This document shows, in pieces, positions 19,600 through 31,557 of a stretch of 64,000 bases of DNA. Where the stretch lies: assembly GCA_025765595.1 (NCBI GenBank), contig JAIVFH010000033.1, forward strand, positions 266,057-330,056, written 5' to 3'. The notes under the pieces were generated by a model. The model was not told the DNA's origin. It was given only the letters and a program-made list of their open reading frames with translations, and did not search any database. Each line of letters starts with the position of its first letter. The first letter of the stretch is position 1. The position numbers and the translations under genes were made by a program. Source of the stretch: Obelidium mucronatum (Eukaryota; Chytridiomycota; Chytridiomycetes; Chytridiales; Chytriomycetaceae).

Positions 19600-22500
19600 T
19601 TAACATCCAACATACCACACAATCCAGGAAGATCCCAAACAGAAGTACATAGTTCCAGTCGAACACTCACTCTTGCCTGCACTACATGGTTGGCCGACAA
19701 CTGGACCGCCCGAGGAAGCAGTAGTGGTAGCGGCAATAGCGGTGGTAGTAGTCTTTGTTGTTGGTTTGAAAGTGGTGGTGGTTGTGGTTGTAGTGGTTGG
19801 TTGGACAGAGGTGGTTGTGGACTTGGTTGTCTTAGTAGTCGTAGTTGTAGCTGTAGTGGAAGATGTGGCTGGCTTTGTGGCGGTGATGATGGTAGTTGTG
19901 GTGGAATCACTACCTCCGCAAGGGCCAACAGCCTTCCAAGCGACGGCAGGGGGCACATCACTCGATCCTGCCCACCAATTTGCAATGTAGTTAATGTTTT
20001 GGTAGGAAACTTTAGCACCTCCGTTGTATGTTGCAGATGCGCTCCAAGCTGGGTAGCAATCAGACCCAACACTTGTCGTTGAGGCAGGGAGCTTCGTGGT
20101 TGCGGTTGCAGTATTAGTAGGTTTCAAAGTAGTTGCTGTGGTAGTGGTCGTAGTTGGTTGCTTGGTAGTTGCAGTTGTGGTAGTCGTTGAAGGAATTGTT
20201 ATCGTTGTTTGTTTAGTAGTGGTGGTAGACAAAACCTTGCCCTTCAAGACTAGCTCAAGACAAGATGCAATTGTTCCGGTAGACAAGGTATTGACTTCAG
20301 ATAAATGGGGAACCAAAAGGTTTCCGTCTTGAGACGCTTCCCACGAAAAAACACCCTTGAGGCCAATACAACCAGCAAATGTTGCTTTCGCGGCAATAGA
20401 CCTTTCATTGTCGTAGGTTATGTACTTGCTGCTCACTGAATCGTAGATCCATGGCGTCATTGTGTTTGTGTCAAAGTGGGAGACAAACTTGGGGTTATTG
20501 CCATCACGAACTGAAAGTGATTGTAAATAGTCCGCAATTTGGGCATAAGTCATAAAATCAGTAGGTGCGCCATTGTGGGTTGCTGCCTGATTAGTCGGGG
20601 CATTGGCGAGCATGGATTGAGTGGTGATATAAGTCCGTCCGTAACTGTAAGGATTCAGTTACTATTAAAAAAAAGTGCAGTTTCAAAAACTTACAATGCG
20701 GTTCCAAGAACAAGCTTATTAAAGGGGAACTTTGTAGTACTCAAAAAATTGATGCCATGAACAATACTTCCACCAAAGTTGACTCCATTATCTTGAAGAG
20801 GGGCATTCGGGCCAGTGAAGGGATCCCAAGCCCCATTGAAATCATACGCCATAACAGTCAAAAAGTCGAGAACAGCTGCAAATTCAGACAAGTCCGTCAT
20901 CCAGACGTTTGGAGTGGGTCCAATGAACCCGAGGATGGCGGCGGTTGCAGATACTGTAACTTCAGATGGAAGTGCGGCACGAAGCTCATTCAATCCAAGA
21001 AGGAAATTTGCTGAATCCGAGGAGTTTGTTGGTAATCCCGCACCAGCGTCCTTGTTGGGGAACTCCCAATCAATGTCTGTGGTGGTAAACACAAAACCAG
21101 CGGTTAGACAAGCTCATCGAGAGCACTTGCAGAGAAAATAAGGGAAGCAAAAGAGATCATTGAAATGAGGAGGAAGAGCAAAGTAAAATAGACTACCTAT
21201 TCCGTCAAGTCCATAAGTGTTAACGGCAGCCGTAAGTTCCTTGATAAAAATGGCACGAAGCGATGGAGAAGCAAAAACTGGAGAGAATGGAAATGGACCC
21301 CAGCCGCCAACAGAAAGAATGGCTTTGGCATTTCCTGCGTGGATGTCGTCTACTACCGACTGATTGAAATTACTTGGCAATGTGAGGCGTCCGTCTGCAT
21401 TGATATCGGCAAAGGCTGTTTACAGTTGGAGGCAGTTTAGCGAGTGCAGTAAAAATATGGTATAGAGGGTGGGTTTTTACCATACAACACATGTGTGACG
21501 TGAGTGTAGTTGATGGATTTTGCGTTGTACACTGACATCTCCCAGTCAACCAAGTATTCAGCAATCATACGACCTGGCCTAGTGGTAGTCGATGGCTTAG
21601 AAGTGATTGTGCGAGTCTTAGTAGCTGTGATAGTAGTTGCGGCAGCCGTCTTGGTCAAAGTGGTAACAGCAGTTTGGGTGGCGGTAGTTGAAACAGTGGA
21701 TGTAGTTGTTGTAGCAGAAAGCCTCGCTGCTCAAGACTAAATCCAAACAAGAAGACACTGTTCCAGTAGACAAGGTGTTGACTTCAGACAAATATGGAAC
21801 TAATTGGTTTCCATCTTGGGCCGCTTCCCAGGCAAAAACACCCTTGAGACCGATGCAACCAGCAAACACTGCTTTTGCGGCAATGGACCGTTCGTTGTCG
21901 TATGTGGTATACGTATTTGTAACTGAATCGAAAATCCACGGCGTCATTGTTTTCGTATCAAAGTGGGAGACAAACTTGGGGTTACTTCCATCTCGAACGC
22001 GGAGCGATTGTAAATAAGTGGTAATTTGGCTGTATGTCAGAAAAACGGTAGGTGCTCCATTATGGGTTGCTGCTTGATTAGTTGGGGCATTGTTGAGCAT
22101 GGATTCTGTGGTAACAAAAGTATTTCCGAAACTGTTTTCACCATTATTTGGTCAGCAAGGGTTTCTTAACACCAAGAATAAACTTACAATGCCGTTCCAA
22201 GAACAATCTTATTGAGAGGAAACTTTGCAGCTGCCAAAGTGTTGATACCAAAAAGAACGCTTCCACCAAAGTTGACGCCAGTGTCTTGAAGAGGAGCGTT
22301 CGGACCTGTGAAGGTTTCCCAAGATCCACCCAAACCATACGCCATAACCGTCAAATGATCGATCACAGCTGCAAACTCAGATAAATCAGTCAACCAGACG
22401 TCTTGAACTGGGCCAACGATGCCGTTGACGGGGACTGCAACAGAGATTGAAGCCTGGGCTGGGAGTGCAACACGAAGCTCCTTCAATCCAACGAGGAAGT

Positions 22501-23103
22501 TTGCTGAATCGGAAGAATTCGTGGGAAGCCCTGCACCAACATCTCTGTTTGGAAACTCCCAATCAATGTCTAAACACAACGTTTAATATTCAATGACATT
22601 GAAAATGGGAGTATGCCGAGAAGATAAAAGAAGTTGAAATAGAGTGGGGCTCATACCGATTCCGTCAAGCCCGTAAGTGTTCACGACAGTCTTGAGATCA
22701 GCGACGAAAATCGCTCGAAGCGATGGAGACGCAAAAACCGTAGAGAATGGAAATGGACCCCAACCACCAACAGAAAGAATTGCCTTGGCTTTTCCGGCAT
22801 GAATATCGTCAACTACGGATTGCTTGAAGTTACTTGGCAGAGTTACGTGGCCGTCTGCACTAATGCCGGCAAAGGCTGTATTGAATCGGTTTGAGAATTG
22901 TCAAGCACCATATATGGAGGGCGAGTCGCGACTATACCATACAACACATGTGTAACATGAGTGTAGTTGATGGACTTTGCGTTGTATTTCGACATCCTGT
23001 AATCGGGCAAGTACTCAGCAACCATACGACTTGGTGTTGCGGCGGAAACCAAGGCGGCGAAACATAGAAGAACCGCATAGGCAGCAGGAACAAAGTTGAT
23101 CAT
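19600..23103 (-). CDS. Tandem double-GH18 chitinase with CBM5/12 and CBM19-like modules
   Basis: GH18 enzymes cleave chitin by substrate-assisted retention. Exons are 22938-23103, 22657-22875, 22188-22569, 21481-22131, 21197-21415, 20695-21076 and 19600-20644. Order: signal peptide (MINFVPAAYAVLLCFAALVS), GH18-1, Thr-rich linker, GH18-2, Thr-rich linker, a CBM5/12-type module (YNGGAKVSYQ...WWAGS), a third linker and a CBM19-like C-terminus. Both catalytic domains have LSVGGWGPFPFS and DGIDIDWEFPN with the proton-donor Glu; an intron splits DGID in each. GH18-1 has VMAYGLGG where GH18-2 has VMAYDFNG. Exon sizes repeat exactly (219 and 382 nt), proving internal duplication. One frame offset near 21715 in the first linker must be bridged. 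Two separate genes are less likely because GH18-2 has no signal peptide of its own. Confidence 0.85.
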
Positions 23104-25139
23104 TTTTTCTTAAGGTTTTTTTTGAGCGATTGATCGGCTTTTATGAGCGGTTGCACGGGTTTCTGACAACGTGACTTGGTGTCACCGGTTCTGTCATGCG
23201 CAACCAAATTATCAAATGCCATTCAAAAAAAGATTCTGTTGCGAGCAGATTCTTGTTCGTTCTTGCATTGGCGTTAATTTGTATGCCCAAGGGTAGTTTC
23301 GTTTAGATTTTAAAGATAATGGTATCTTTCCTTTTTTTGACGTCGCACACTGATTGCACACTGATTGAAACTCGTATTGAAATCAGATGAAAAACCGAAG
23401 TACTACCAAACGAGCCATCGTAGATTCGGAAAAGCATCGTACAAGATGACTCGAATGCAGACTGGTAAGAGCAGCAAGAGCAGATAGTCTGTTGTAACGT
23501 TTGCTCAATGGTATTGATTAAAACGTGACATGTCACTTGTTTTGCCACGTGGTGCCACACTTCGAATAAGGGGGCATTTGAGGCTGGTCCGTGAATGACT
23601 TACGTAGAACCCAACTCTAGACGCTGGTAACAAAGACTGGATCGGAAATCGCTCTCAATGCGAGTGAGATCTCCATCTGGCTGCGAAATGAATGTTGAGA
23701 GGCACTACTGATGAAGAGTCCGATGCATTTTAGTATGTAGGCTCATACAAATTGGCCTCTTGGTGCATGTGTTTTTGAATTGCACAAGACCACTTTGGAT
23801 CCTGGCAAACTCTGGAGCACTGCAGCTTCCACAACGACTTGGCGTGCAATTGTAATGATTATTTTGAAGGTCCACGGACCATCTTCCTGGATACATTCTA
23901 TCGTGCTACTTGCAGTGTTTCGTGTCGGCGTCAAGGCTTTCGGTGCCTCCACTCCCACACAGACACACACGTTCTTTCATTGAAACACAGCATTAAAACC
24001 CGACTATGACAACGTTTACATTATAGGGAAGGAGAAAAAAAGGTGTTGGCAATCCACCAATTCACGCGTCTGGATCTCCCATCCTCTGAATCATGGGATC
24101 AACTGCCGCCCGACAGATCTTCTTCTGATATTCTTGAAAGACCTTTGCTTTACAGCTCCGATCACGAAGTCGAAGAAAGAGGGGCGAATGAAGGTGGGGA
24201 CTGACTGGAGTTTCCACTTTTACTCAATTACCATATCGTAAACAACGAAGACGAATTAAGTTTTAGTGCCGTTAGAAGGCTTCAATCTCTGCTGAAGATA
24301 TCGTTGAAAGCATCCCGAAGAGGAATCAAATCGAGAATATTTCATCAGCTATTTAAACTATCTAGAATGTCTCACAAAACTTATCAGTTAAAGAGGAGGA
24401 AATTAAGGAACAGAATACTATCATTTCTGAAAGTCCAACTTTTGCGCAGTTTGCGTGACCAGCTTAAAATGGATTCACGTTTTCTGCCTTTTCATTTATG
24501 ACCAAAAAAAAAAAGACTTTAACGGCGCGCTCGATATGAAAATGCGGTTACTGGTTGGCAAAACTGAATGCTCGTCATATTATTTTTTTTCAGTTTCGTT
24601 TTGAGCTCATTGTTCTTCAAAATCGAAAACAGGTGGCGGCAACTCATGAACCATGTGCCTGATGACATCGACGCGAAACCAGATGTCGAAATGATTCTTG
24701 ACGCCTCGTCGACCATAGCGCCAGTAATCACGCATTGGGGTGCGCTCTCACGGCAAGTCTGGCTGCTCTTGTACCATCCGTAGAAATTAATCGAAATTCT
24801 GTAATTGCCATTTGATTGATCGAGGCGATTACATTGTCTTCCTCGATGCAGCCTTTGGGTTGTCGGGCCCTTGATTTTGATTTCAATTTTTTCAAGGTGG
24901 AGTGGCGCAGGCTTAAGATCACTTTTTTTGTTTACATATTGCACGCTTCATTTAGTTGATCAAGACTTCAGTGTTGATACTGTTGGGCGTCTGGATACTC
25001 GGTCGGGTCTTTGCGGTAACAGACGCCATATTCATCCTTGACGATCACGAAGACCAAAAAAAGTATTACAAGTAGCGGTGATCAGCTGCTTTCGAGATTA
25101 TTTTTCGAACTTGTCAATGAGGCCGCAGTTGTTCAATGT
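23104..25139. other. Intergenic, no intact gene seen
   Basis: The stretch holds the chitinase 5' region, a Cys-rich minus frame at 23705-23896 without a recognisable domain, and stop-ridden coiled-coil-like traces around 24200-24500. I could not support a gene. Confidence 0.4.
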
Positions 25140-26184
25140 GTTGGTCGTGGTTAGGTCAACTTCTCCTCGCATGACTCCTCACCGGATAAGCTGCCATCAA
25201 TCCAACCAGCGATTCATATTCGTTCAAATATAAAGCTCTATACGCGATACCTTGGCTCTAGGCGTGATTAGCCTCGTTCTTTATAAGTCACCTACATCGA
25301 ATAAACTAAGGAGGCCGCCCATACAAAATACCGATGATCTCGCCAAAGCTTTAAATAGTATCTAATATCGCGTTAAATCTATTCGAATAGGCACGGGGCC
25401 TCTGCTCGTACATGACTTCGCACATCAAACAAACTTCAGACTTTGTACAATATGAGTACCCTATGCGCGGACGCCCTATCGCGAGTGATAAACTACATTC
25501 TATATTGTGGTTAATTTGAGCATTCGCTGAGCTCTGTATCTGGTGGCGTCGCGGTGAAGTCTGGTTGTTTGCTATTCAGCATGGACCGAGTCTGTCAGGA
25601 AGCCAGTCCGTGCGCTCAGACATGCTTCCTACTATGTATTCGTCTCATTTCTCAAGTCGAAGGTCGGGGCAGCCGCTAAGGACGCGAGATGCAGATCCCC
25701 TCGAGTTGGCCACTTTCAATCCAAAATGACACAGCTTTCTTTCCCAACACAACAACAACACATACCCAAAACAGCTCCGTTTCCAGCTTTTGAAAAGCGC
25801 ATTCGAGCTGCCGTAACGTATTTCATCGGTTTGCAATTATCCCCGACGCGTTCTGATGGTTGGTTACCTCGTTTTCGGGTACGTGTCGGATTTCAAGACC
25901 CGCCAAACATTGCGGAATTGTCAAAAATCGAAAAAGGTATAAATAGGGAGCCTATCCCCCCCTCTTTTCTTCTCGCAAAAACTTCTTCTCTCTTAAAAAA
26001 CCAATAACTTCTTCTCTCTTCAAGAACTCGGGAATTGCCTTGGACAACACTTCACCCCTCACCAACCCCTCCTATTCTCACCAAGTCCCCTCCTAAAAAA
26101 CCCTTAAAAACAACCGAAAAGACGGGCCCATAAAACAGACAAAAAGAAAGGGGGTTAAAAAAACAAGCGAAAAGACGCGCCACC

Positions 26185-26215
<31 letters not shown>

Positions 26216-26436
26216 AAAAGGGGACTTTTGTTTATTTATTTTACATTCATGGGTGCTTTTGGTTTTTAAGTTGGGTTCTGCAAGTGTTGTCCTTTCTGAA
26301 TCTCCTTTTTTCTTTTCTTTTTTTTTTTTTATTTACGGATGGACGCGTTTAAGGTATGTGGCGGGATATGGTTCAGGGCCTCCTCGTGGCTCCCGCTGGT
26401 AACAGGGCTTCTCCCTGGCTGACACTGAACCTCTTC
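25140..26436 (+). repeat. Dispersed 1.25-kb repeat, copy 3
   Basis: It is nearly collinear with 1840-3100: the same TATA box (25938-25945), CT-rich leader, poly(A) run (26185-26213) and GC-rich 3' module. It ends about 95 bp before the SEN54 ATG, so the repeat promoter could feed that gene. Confidence 0.7.
25938..25945 (+). promoter_or_regulatory. TATA box inside dispersed repeat copy 3
   Basis: TATAAATA in the same context as in copy 1, facing the SEN54 gene about 590 bp downstream. Confidence 0.45.
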
Positions 26437-26530
26437 TATTCGATTTAGTCTCTTTGTTTCTCTTTTTATTTAAATTAAATAAACATAAAATAACTATTTT
26501 ATTGATAATTATCTTGGCTTGAAAAAACCC

Positions 26531-28271
26531 ATGCCTTCTGACACTTCGTCGGACAGCGACAGCGACAGCGACAGTGACGATCAGCAGGATCAGCACAGCA
26601 TAGCGGGAGTTGGCTTGGATGCGGATGCGGCGACGGACCTGGCAACCACTTTGCGTTTGATCGAGGCCGGGCTCGCTCGCGAGCGGGCGTTCAAGGGGTG
26701 CGTCCTTCGAAGCCGGTCTCCTGACTTACCTTTCCTGACTTGCCCTGACTTGAACCGCCAGCCGCGCGTCCGCCGCCGGCGTTGTTGTCCCCGCGACAGG
26801 ACTGGCGCACGTCGAGCGACCCGTCGGCGCCGCGTTTTCGTCGGTCGGCCGCGCCTCGGAGAAAGGAGCGAGCGGCTCGCTGCTGCGCGCCGAAGAGGCG
26901 CTGTTTCTGCTCGAGCGCGGCGCCCTGCTGCTGCACGCGCCAGAGACGCGCGCGGCCCTGGCGGCGGCCGTGGCGCGCTTCGATGCGGCGGCGCCGGGCG
27001 GCGACCTGAACTCTGTCTGCGCGAAAGTGATTGGCGCCCTGTCGCTGCAGGAAGCTTACGCGCTGCTGCTGGCCGACACCGACACGGGCTGCTCCCTGCC
27101 CCAGTATCAAGTCTATGCATTCCTAAAGAGGGCCGGTTACATCGTGTTTCGACATGAATCTCAGTGTCTTGAGATTCCTCAGCAACCTAGAGTCGATCCT
27201 GTTGTTTGTGCGAATTCAGATTCAAAGTTGCCCGACCGATGCAGTCCTTCTACACCATTGATTGATGATGGGAATTTTATGCATTCCTCAATTTGGAATT
27301 TGTTTGGCTTGTCTTCTTCTTTGTCTTCTTTTCTATTGGAAAAGTGGAAAGTCTTTCAGTCTTGGCTTGTTCCTCTTTGTTTTGCTATTCTCAAGAGTGG
27401 CGGCCGTTTTCGATGGAACAATGGTTGGAAATTTCTGTTGTATGCCGCCGACGCCGAAGGCGGGTGTATTCTTTCGCCGAAAGCGGATTTCTACCGCCGA
27501 AGGCGGATTTCTACCGCCGAAGGCGGATGTCTACCGCCGAAGGCGGATGTCTACCGCTGAAGGCGGTGATTTGGCTCTTTTCTTTCCATGCCGCATTTCT
27601 ACCGCCGAAGACGGTGAATTTGTTCTCATCTCCACACACACACTCCCCCCACACACACCCCACACACACATTTCCAGTGCTTCAAAAAACTCATACAAAT
27701 ACAGCAAAATATTCCCACAAAACTCTATTGAGATTTATTACATACATGGCAAAACAAGTCTGGAAATGGCTGTTTCGACGACTGGGACTCATGCTGTGGG
27801 GCCTTTTGTGGGGATACAGTCAAACCAAAAGCGTCGCAGATTCATCATTAAAGTCATCCGAGCCACTTCCAGCAACAACCACAACTCTTCCACCAGTTTC
27901 ACTGAAACCAGACTTTGAAGTGTACAAACCGAATGCCAAATTTAAAAAGAGTGAGCGAGGGATTCCAGACTACTATATTATTGTTGTAAGGTGAGACAAT
28001 CGTTTCTACGTTTTTTTTTTATCAAATCAATCTTGTGTGTTCAATTCCTTTTTGATGATTGACCAGTGGAGACGATGAGGTTCCGTCACCTGACGCTCTG
28101 GATTCACTCTTTCAGCTGGCACAAAGTAACATATCGAAAGTTCCTGAAATCAAGGTGGCAATTGTTGAACAAGGGCGAGTTTCATTTGTCGGTATAAAGG
28201 ATTCCATCATGGACCCAACACAAGTGGTTCGAGGGAAAAAAAAAGGCGATTCATTGATATTTAATGTATAA
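26531..28271 (+). CDS. SEN54: tRNA-splicing endonuclease subunit Sen54
   Basis: Sen54 is a structural subunit of the tRNA intron endonuclease. Exon 1 (26531-26697) has a Ser-Asp repeat start. After a 64-nt intron, exon 2 (from 26762) carries the N-terminal Sen54 domain: LLRAEEALFLLERGALLL, then LSLQEAYALLL and YQVYAFLKRAGYIVFR. The C-terminal domain follows a large interruption: FEVYKPNAKFKKSERGIPDY ending at 27990, then a 76-nt intron and, from 28067, GDDEVPSPDAL and KVAIVEQGRVSFVGI. The stretch of about 27200-27740 between them holds a duplicated leader and a CCGCC-palindrome array and is probably intron or insertion; its exact splice sites are unresolved. The first 580 bp are strikingly GC-rich. 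Confidence 0.82.
27238..27442 (+). repeat. Leader segment duplicated at 29931-30136
   Basis: About 205 bp starting GATGCAGTCCTTCT and including CTATTCTCAAGAGTGG recur 2.7 kb downstream with roughly 85-90% visible identity. In both places the end merges into GCCGC-rich sequence, so it may be part of the same inserted unit as the palindrome array. Confidence 0.75.
27443..27625 (+). repeat. CCGCC-palindrome array in SEN54
   Basis: About seven units of roughly 20 bp, consensus TACCGCCGAAGGCGGATTTC, whose core CCGCC-GAA-GGCGG is an inverted repeat. The same motif fills the FMP25-like intron 10 kb away. Confidence 0.85.
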
Positions 28272-28715
28272 GTAAAAAAATGAACTTTTAACGTTACTTG
28301 AGCAATTTGATAATAGACATCTTTTTGTGGACAAGTCTTAGATCTATACCACTAGGTATGCTAATAGCCTGATCTTCTCGACGTTGTGGTTGAACGGTTC
28401 GAATAGTTTCATCCAAAGCGCGCAAGTGACAGATGCAAAGAATAAAGCAAGATGAGTTAGTTCACTAATTACAAGAAACACAACTACAGTATCACAGCGT
28501 CAATGATCACGCACTTACGCTTTCTCAGCAACCGAAAACATTGAAATTCACCTAAATTCACTGGTAATTAAAAGAAACATTTTGTGCAAAATAAAACAGT
28601 GAAGGAGAAAAGAAGAAGTGTAGAGACTGAACAGCGAGATGATCGGCATCCGAAGCGCACCCGAGGTCTTGCGGACAGTGCCTCTCATGAATTGATCAAT
28701 TAGAACAAATTTTTC
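28272..28715. other. Intergenic, nothing recognised
   Basis: AT-rich spacer between SEN54 and the next gene; no ORF or RNA gene could be supported. Confidence 0.4.
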
Positions 28716-29867
28716 ATGAACTCTCGCTTGCAGACACTCTGTTTCAGTCGTGCTGTCTTGCAGCACGGAGTAGAGCTCCTAGTTCTCTGTGCTGGTGTCA
28801 GTGTCAGATCTGTCCAGTGGCTTGAAACCGATGCAGAAAACAAGAATGCTTCTGTGGAGTGCGATGGTTATGTTGCTGGAAACGCTACTGTCGTTATCGA
28901 TAATGCAGACTTCAACGAGCAAAGCAGAAGAGAGAGTGCGCTTATTTCCCTTTATCGGTGAGTTGGATCAATTTGGCCACAATTTGGCAGTGAAGCGCGG
29001 AGTCTCTGACAAAACAATCACAAGCCTCACAGACGCTTTGTCTCGCCTTCAGGATATCAATAACCCCACTGGTCCTCGCACGTCTCAAGGGTCGCTTGAG
29101 TACTTAGACGGCTACATACAGGTGGCCGCCCCCGCCACTTTGGACTTGTCCACGATCAAAGAATACAGCCGTTCTGTTGGGTGTAATGATACGTACCACA
29201 CAGCTCTCCTAACGCTGGAAGATTCCTTGGCTCACATTGATCGCATTGTTCTCGCCGCTTTCGAGACTGTCAAACAGGGCAGGTGCTTTGATGTAATACT
29301 CGATGCCAATCCAGACTTTGAAGCCAATGTGAAAGCCTTGGCTGAAATCCCAGAACTGAGCGACCCCGTTCCCAACACTCCCGTGGTCGTCACCGCTGCC
29401 TTTAGTCGCAATGTGAAAGGGTTTGGCGCTCTTGAGACTTTTGCCTGCTGCAATTGCCGCTGGTGATCCAGATGCCTTTTTGGAATATGTGGATCCATTT
29501 TTCAATGCGCGCGAGTTGTTCAGATCTTCGCGGGACAGTAGACCCAACTTTTTCTGTGGAAATTTGTCAGTATACCACGCCAGCAAAGAAATGGATGGAG
29601 CAAAAGACTGAATTGGGGGCAGTCTATGAATTCTTTGACTACAACTTGAATCGCCTTGGAAGAGACCCGACCGACACTATTGGTGCAAACGTGGTTGTCA
29701 GATTTGCAGACAAGACAACATTGCGTGGCATGGTGTCATTGGAAATGGCCAAGGGTTTCCCATTGACACTGATGTTCAGGTTTGAAATTGCGGAATGCTC
29801 TCCTCCCAACTTTGGCTGGGAGCATATTTACCCGGCTAGATATTCGGGACTGAAAATCGAGGAGTAG
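28716..29867 (+). CDS. Hypothetical protein, fragmented frame
   Basis: Coding character is clear but moves between frames: 28716-28961, then 28940-29466 (GVSDKTITSLTDALSRLQDI...), then about 29423-29560 (LLPAAIAAGDPDAFLEYVD) and 29480-29867 (GAVYEFFDYNLNRLGRDPTD ... YSGLKIEE). Together they would give about 370 residues, soluble and mixed alpha/beta in appearance. No family is recognised. The breaks may be indels or unrecognised introns. AATAAA follows the stop, and the 3' end is copied in damaged form at 32566-32793. Confidence 0.5.
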
Positions 29868-29930
29868 TTGGAGAGTCAATAAACAATTATTATTTGACAT
29901 GTTTTTGTTTTGCCTGATTCTGTAGTGGAT

Positions 29931-30136
29931 GCAGTCCTTCTTCGCGATTGATAAATGATGGAAATTTTGGATCTGTTTGGAATTTGTTTGGTTTGTCTTC
30001 GTCTTTGTCGTTTCTGTTGGAAAAGTGGAATGCCTTTCAGTCTTGGCTTATTCCTCTTTGCTTTGCTATTCTCAAGAGTGGTGGCCGTTTTCGATGAAGA
30101 ATGGTAGGGATATCTGTTCTATGCCGCAGAAGACGG
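29931..30136 (+). repeat. Second copy of the SEN54 leader segment
   Basis: It matches 27238-27442 and ends in a single degenerate GCCGCAGAAGACGG remnant of the palindrome array. It sits in the 64-bp-to-300-bp spacer after the fragmented hypothetical gene. Confidence 0.75.
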
Positions 30137-30184
30137 ATGTCGTAAAGTTAAAATAAAAAAAACCTATCATCTGATTCCCACAGG

Positions 30185-31231
30185 TCATCGCAGGTCTTTA
30201 TTCCAAAACAAATTGAAAACGACATGCTTAATCCAACAGGCTTGCGCATTAGCACCAGTCGGGGCAAACCCACGATTCATCGCTGAAGAAGCAGGCGGTG
30301 GTGGGCCACGCACACCAATCCCAGAGTCTCCACTAAACTGACCAGGCGCACGTTCCCCTTTAAAGAAAAACTGCAGACTAAACTGTCTCGCATCCACATC
30401 CCAATGCGTCCAAAAGCGACCCTCGGCCCGATCCACTTCTTTACTTTGGACTTTGAATGCAACCTGTTTCGTAGGGTTCAGCCGCAATCAAGAGGTATTG
30501 GAATTGGCGTTGGGCAGGTTCGATTCGTTGTTCAAAAGCACTCATGAATCTGTGGCGGGGTTTGATTTTCGTATCGATTTGAGGGTATTGGATTTGAAAG
30601 AGGAGACCGAGTTGACGTGTATGTGGGTCTCGAATCTTTGTGATTTTGTCTGTGATGTGTTGTTCAGTATATCCCCGCGCTCTCTCTCTCGCTCCCTCCC
30701 ACTGTCGCGGTCCACTTACATCCAGGTCTTCCTATTTTGATGACAACAGTCTTTGGTATGACGGGTGCTCCCATTGAGGCGCCCTGCTGCCAAAGCACGT
30801 TGGGCGTTGATAGTCATTGGATTCGACATGTCTCTTGCATCTCTGGCTGCTCTTCGATGTAAATTCGATTGATGCTTTTTTCCCTGAGTATGCGCGAGAT
30901 AGGAGCCTTCATCTAAGAGACATGGTTTTTTTTAGTACTCAACACAATCGCAGAGAGCAACAAAAAGAAAACGTAACTCGAATGCAGAGTGAGACACAGT
31001 TTGCATTCATATGAACCAAGGTGGTTTCGCATAAAGTACGGGTCTTTTGCCAAATCAATGGTTTCGAGCGCCAGTTTGCGCAGTCGCTCCCGCCGGTCAA
31101 CGTTGCTTTCGCTTCCTCCGGCGACACCACCGCCTCCAAACTTTACTCCTGCTCTGTTCTATTTTTGTTTTTTGGTTAGGTTGGGTAAAAAAAAAGTTGG
31201 AAGAGGGGTGCCTTACTTGGCGATCGACCAT
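30185..31231 (-). CDS. SF3A2: Splicing factor 3A subunit 2 (SF3A2/Prp11), two frame breaks
   Basis: SF3A2 is a core U2 snRNP protein needed for branch-site recognition. Exons are 31217-31231 (only MVDRQ), 30978-31158, 30720-30912 and 30185-30649; introns are 58, 65 and 70 nt. Family blocks: GGVAGGSESNVDRRERLRKL, ETIDLAKDPYFMRNHLGSYE, the matrin-type zinc finger CKLCLTLH...H split by an intron, GSYLAHTQGKKHQ, VVIKIGRPG, KIKPRHRFMSAFEQRIEP, then VDRAEGRFWTHWD. One extra base is present in each of two short G/C runs, CCC at 30782-30784 and CC at 30464-30465. Such damage in an essential gene points to consensus error unless another copy exists. Confidence 0.93.
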
Positions 31232-31557
31232 ATTTGTTGTGTTTTTCTTTTTTAAATAATTTCTTTATTTAATAAGTAGTCATGCAAGCAGTCCAACAAA
31301 AATGCATGAACTTTTCTTCTTTCTATGTTATCATTAAGAATTTAACACCATTTTTTCTTCCGTTGTATTATGTAATATGGCGTTAAATCGTTCTGCGCCT
31401 ATTGCAGTGTCGGAGTTGGTGGTAGAGAGAGCAGCCACTTTTTTTTTCTAGAAATGCCCCTATCTTGAGAGGACCTTGGTGCCCTATTTGCAACTTTCGG
31501 CTGGCTTGTGTGTTTTCCAAAAAAAAAAAGCAGGCTTGAATAAAAAAAAATCCGTAA
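31232..31557. promoter_or_regulatory. Shared 326-bp divergent promoter region
   Basis: It separates the divergent starts of SF3A2 (-) and the membrane protein gene (+). It is AT-rich with no recognisable site. Confidence 0.4.

Noticed and set aside
19673..20332. Long plus-strand Val- and Gly-rich frames opposite the chitinase C-terminus
   Set aside because: They are antisense readings of Thr-rich linker codons.
21437..23103. Two separate neighbouring chitinase genes
   Set aside because: The second GH18 domain has no signal peptide or start of its own and is preceded by a Thr-rich linker continuous with the first domain, so one gene with a single frame offset is simpler.
26590..27157. Long Arg/Ala-rich frames on both strands of the SEN54 5' end
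   Set aside because: High GC removes stops in all frames; only the frame with the Sen54 domain makes sense.
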